A stretch of DNA of 33,720 nucleotides from Hyphomicrobium sp. (GTDB lineage Bacteria > Pseudomonadota > Alphaproteobacteria > Rhizobiales > Hyphomicrobiaceae). The notes under the pieces were generated by a model. The model saw nothing but the letters and a program-made list of their open reading frames with translations, was not told the origin of the DNA and did no database searches. The position numbers and the translations under genes are program-made. Location of the stretch: contig PERT01000039.1 in assembly GCA_002928955.1 (NCBI GenBank), forward strand, positions 1 through 33,720, read 5' to 3'. Shown here one piece after another: positions 33,693 through 33,720 of the stretch (the stretch's first letter is position 1; each line of letters opens with the position of its first letter).

Positions 33693-33720
33693 CTAGTGGC
33701 CTTTATGTCTCGCCTAAATC
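33693..33720 (+). repeat. palindromic element D, copy 2 (cut by window end)
   Basis: The first 28 bp match the D copy at 2685 except C for T at the eighth base. That change turns a G-T pair into a G-C pair in the predicted basal stem if the right arm is conserved. The remainder lies outside the window. Confidence 0.85.

Noticed and set aside
1-33720. CRISPR array, prophage or integrative element
   Set aside because: No regularly spaced repeats with unique spacers, and no integrase, transposase or phage structural genes were seen.

Overview
The window is GC-rich DNA from an alphaproteobacterium, most likely a methylotrophic member of the Hyphomicrobiales (Hyphomicrobium-like; inference). Reasons are the cox/DUF983/SURF1/thrC/M16-peptidase gene order, the YqgE/DsbD-N/peroxiredoxin cluster, and the pair fhcB-fhcA of the H4MPT-dependent formaldehyde oxidation pathway. 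No rRNA, tRNA, transposase, integrase or CRISPR array was seen.

Layout. 1-2394: end of a cytochrome c oxidase locus (ctaE, DUF983 protein, SURF1). 2429-2760: a mosaic of four long palindromes. 2879-10037: thrC, an M16 processing-type peptidase, a GNAT acetyltransferase and a very large 7TM-PAS-GGDEF-EAL signalling protein, with several overlapping start/stop codons. 10063-12484: a 13-bp tandem repeat, YqgE (minus strand), a DsbD N-terminal-like protein and a 1-Cys-type peroxiredoxin. 12698-15708: fhcB-fhcA. 15705-24002, minus strand: a nitrate/nitrite assimilation operon read as nrtA-nrtB-nrtD-nirA-flavoprotein-cysG, with a near-consensus sigma-54 promoter and an NtrC-like operator in its AT-rich leader. 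24256-26590: a flavin monooxygenase and a CHCC zinc-finger protein (minus), then an alpha/beta hydrolase (plus). 26591-27315: a long non-coding stretch holding another palindrome pair. 27316-33446: an extensin-like lipoprotein, an orphan TRAP-type binding protein, a 1010-residue membrane protein fusing a SUMF1/FGE-like domain to a DUF2235 (Tle1-like) lipase domain, and a DUF2878 membrane protein. The window ends inside another palindrome pair.

How the genes work together. The nrt transporter imports nitrate or nitrite. The siroheme enzyme NirA reduces nitrite, the Fe-S/FAD flavoprotein probably feeds it electrons from NADPH, and CysG makes its siroheme. The nitrate reductase catalytic subunit is not in the window. 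FhcAB would release formate from the C1 carrier pathway but needs FhcC and FhcD from elsewhere.

The most unusual feature is the repeat system. Four sequence-unrelated hairpin families (here called A, B, C, D) share one architecture: CTAG foot, basal stem of about 9-10 bp, one-sided internal loop, apical stem of about 14-16 bp, and a loop of 21-23 nt. They occur in fixed pairs A-13 nt-B and C-14 nt-D at four places in 33.7 kb, always between genes. They resemble REP/BIME or rhizobial RIME mosaics but are much longer than classical REPs, and I do not recognise them as a named family.
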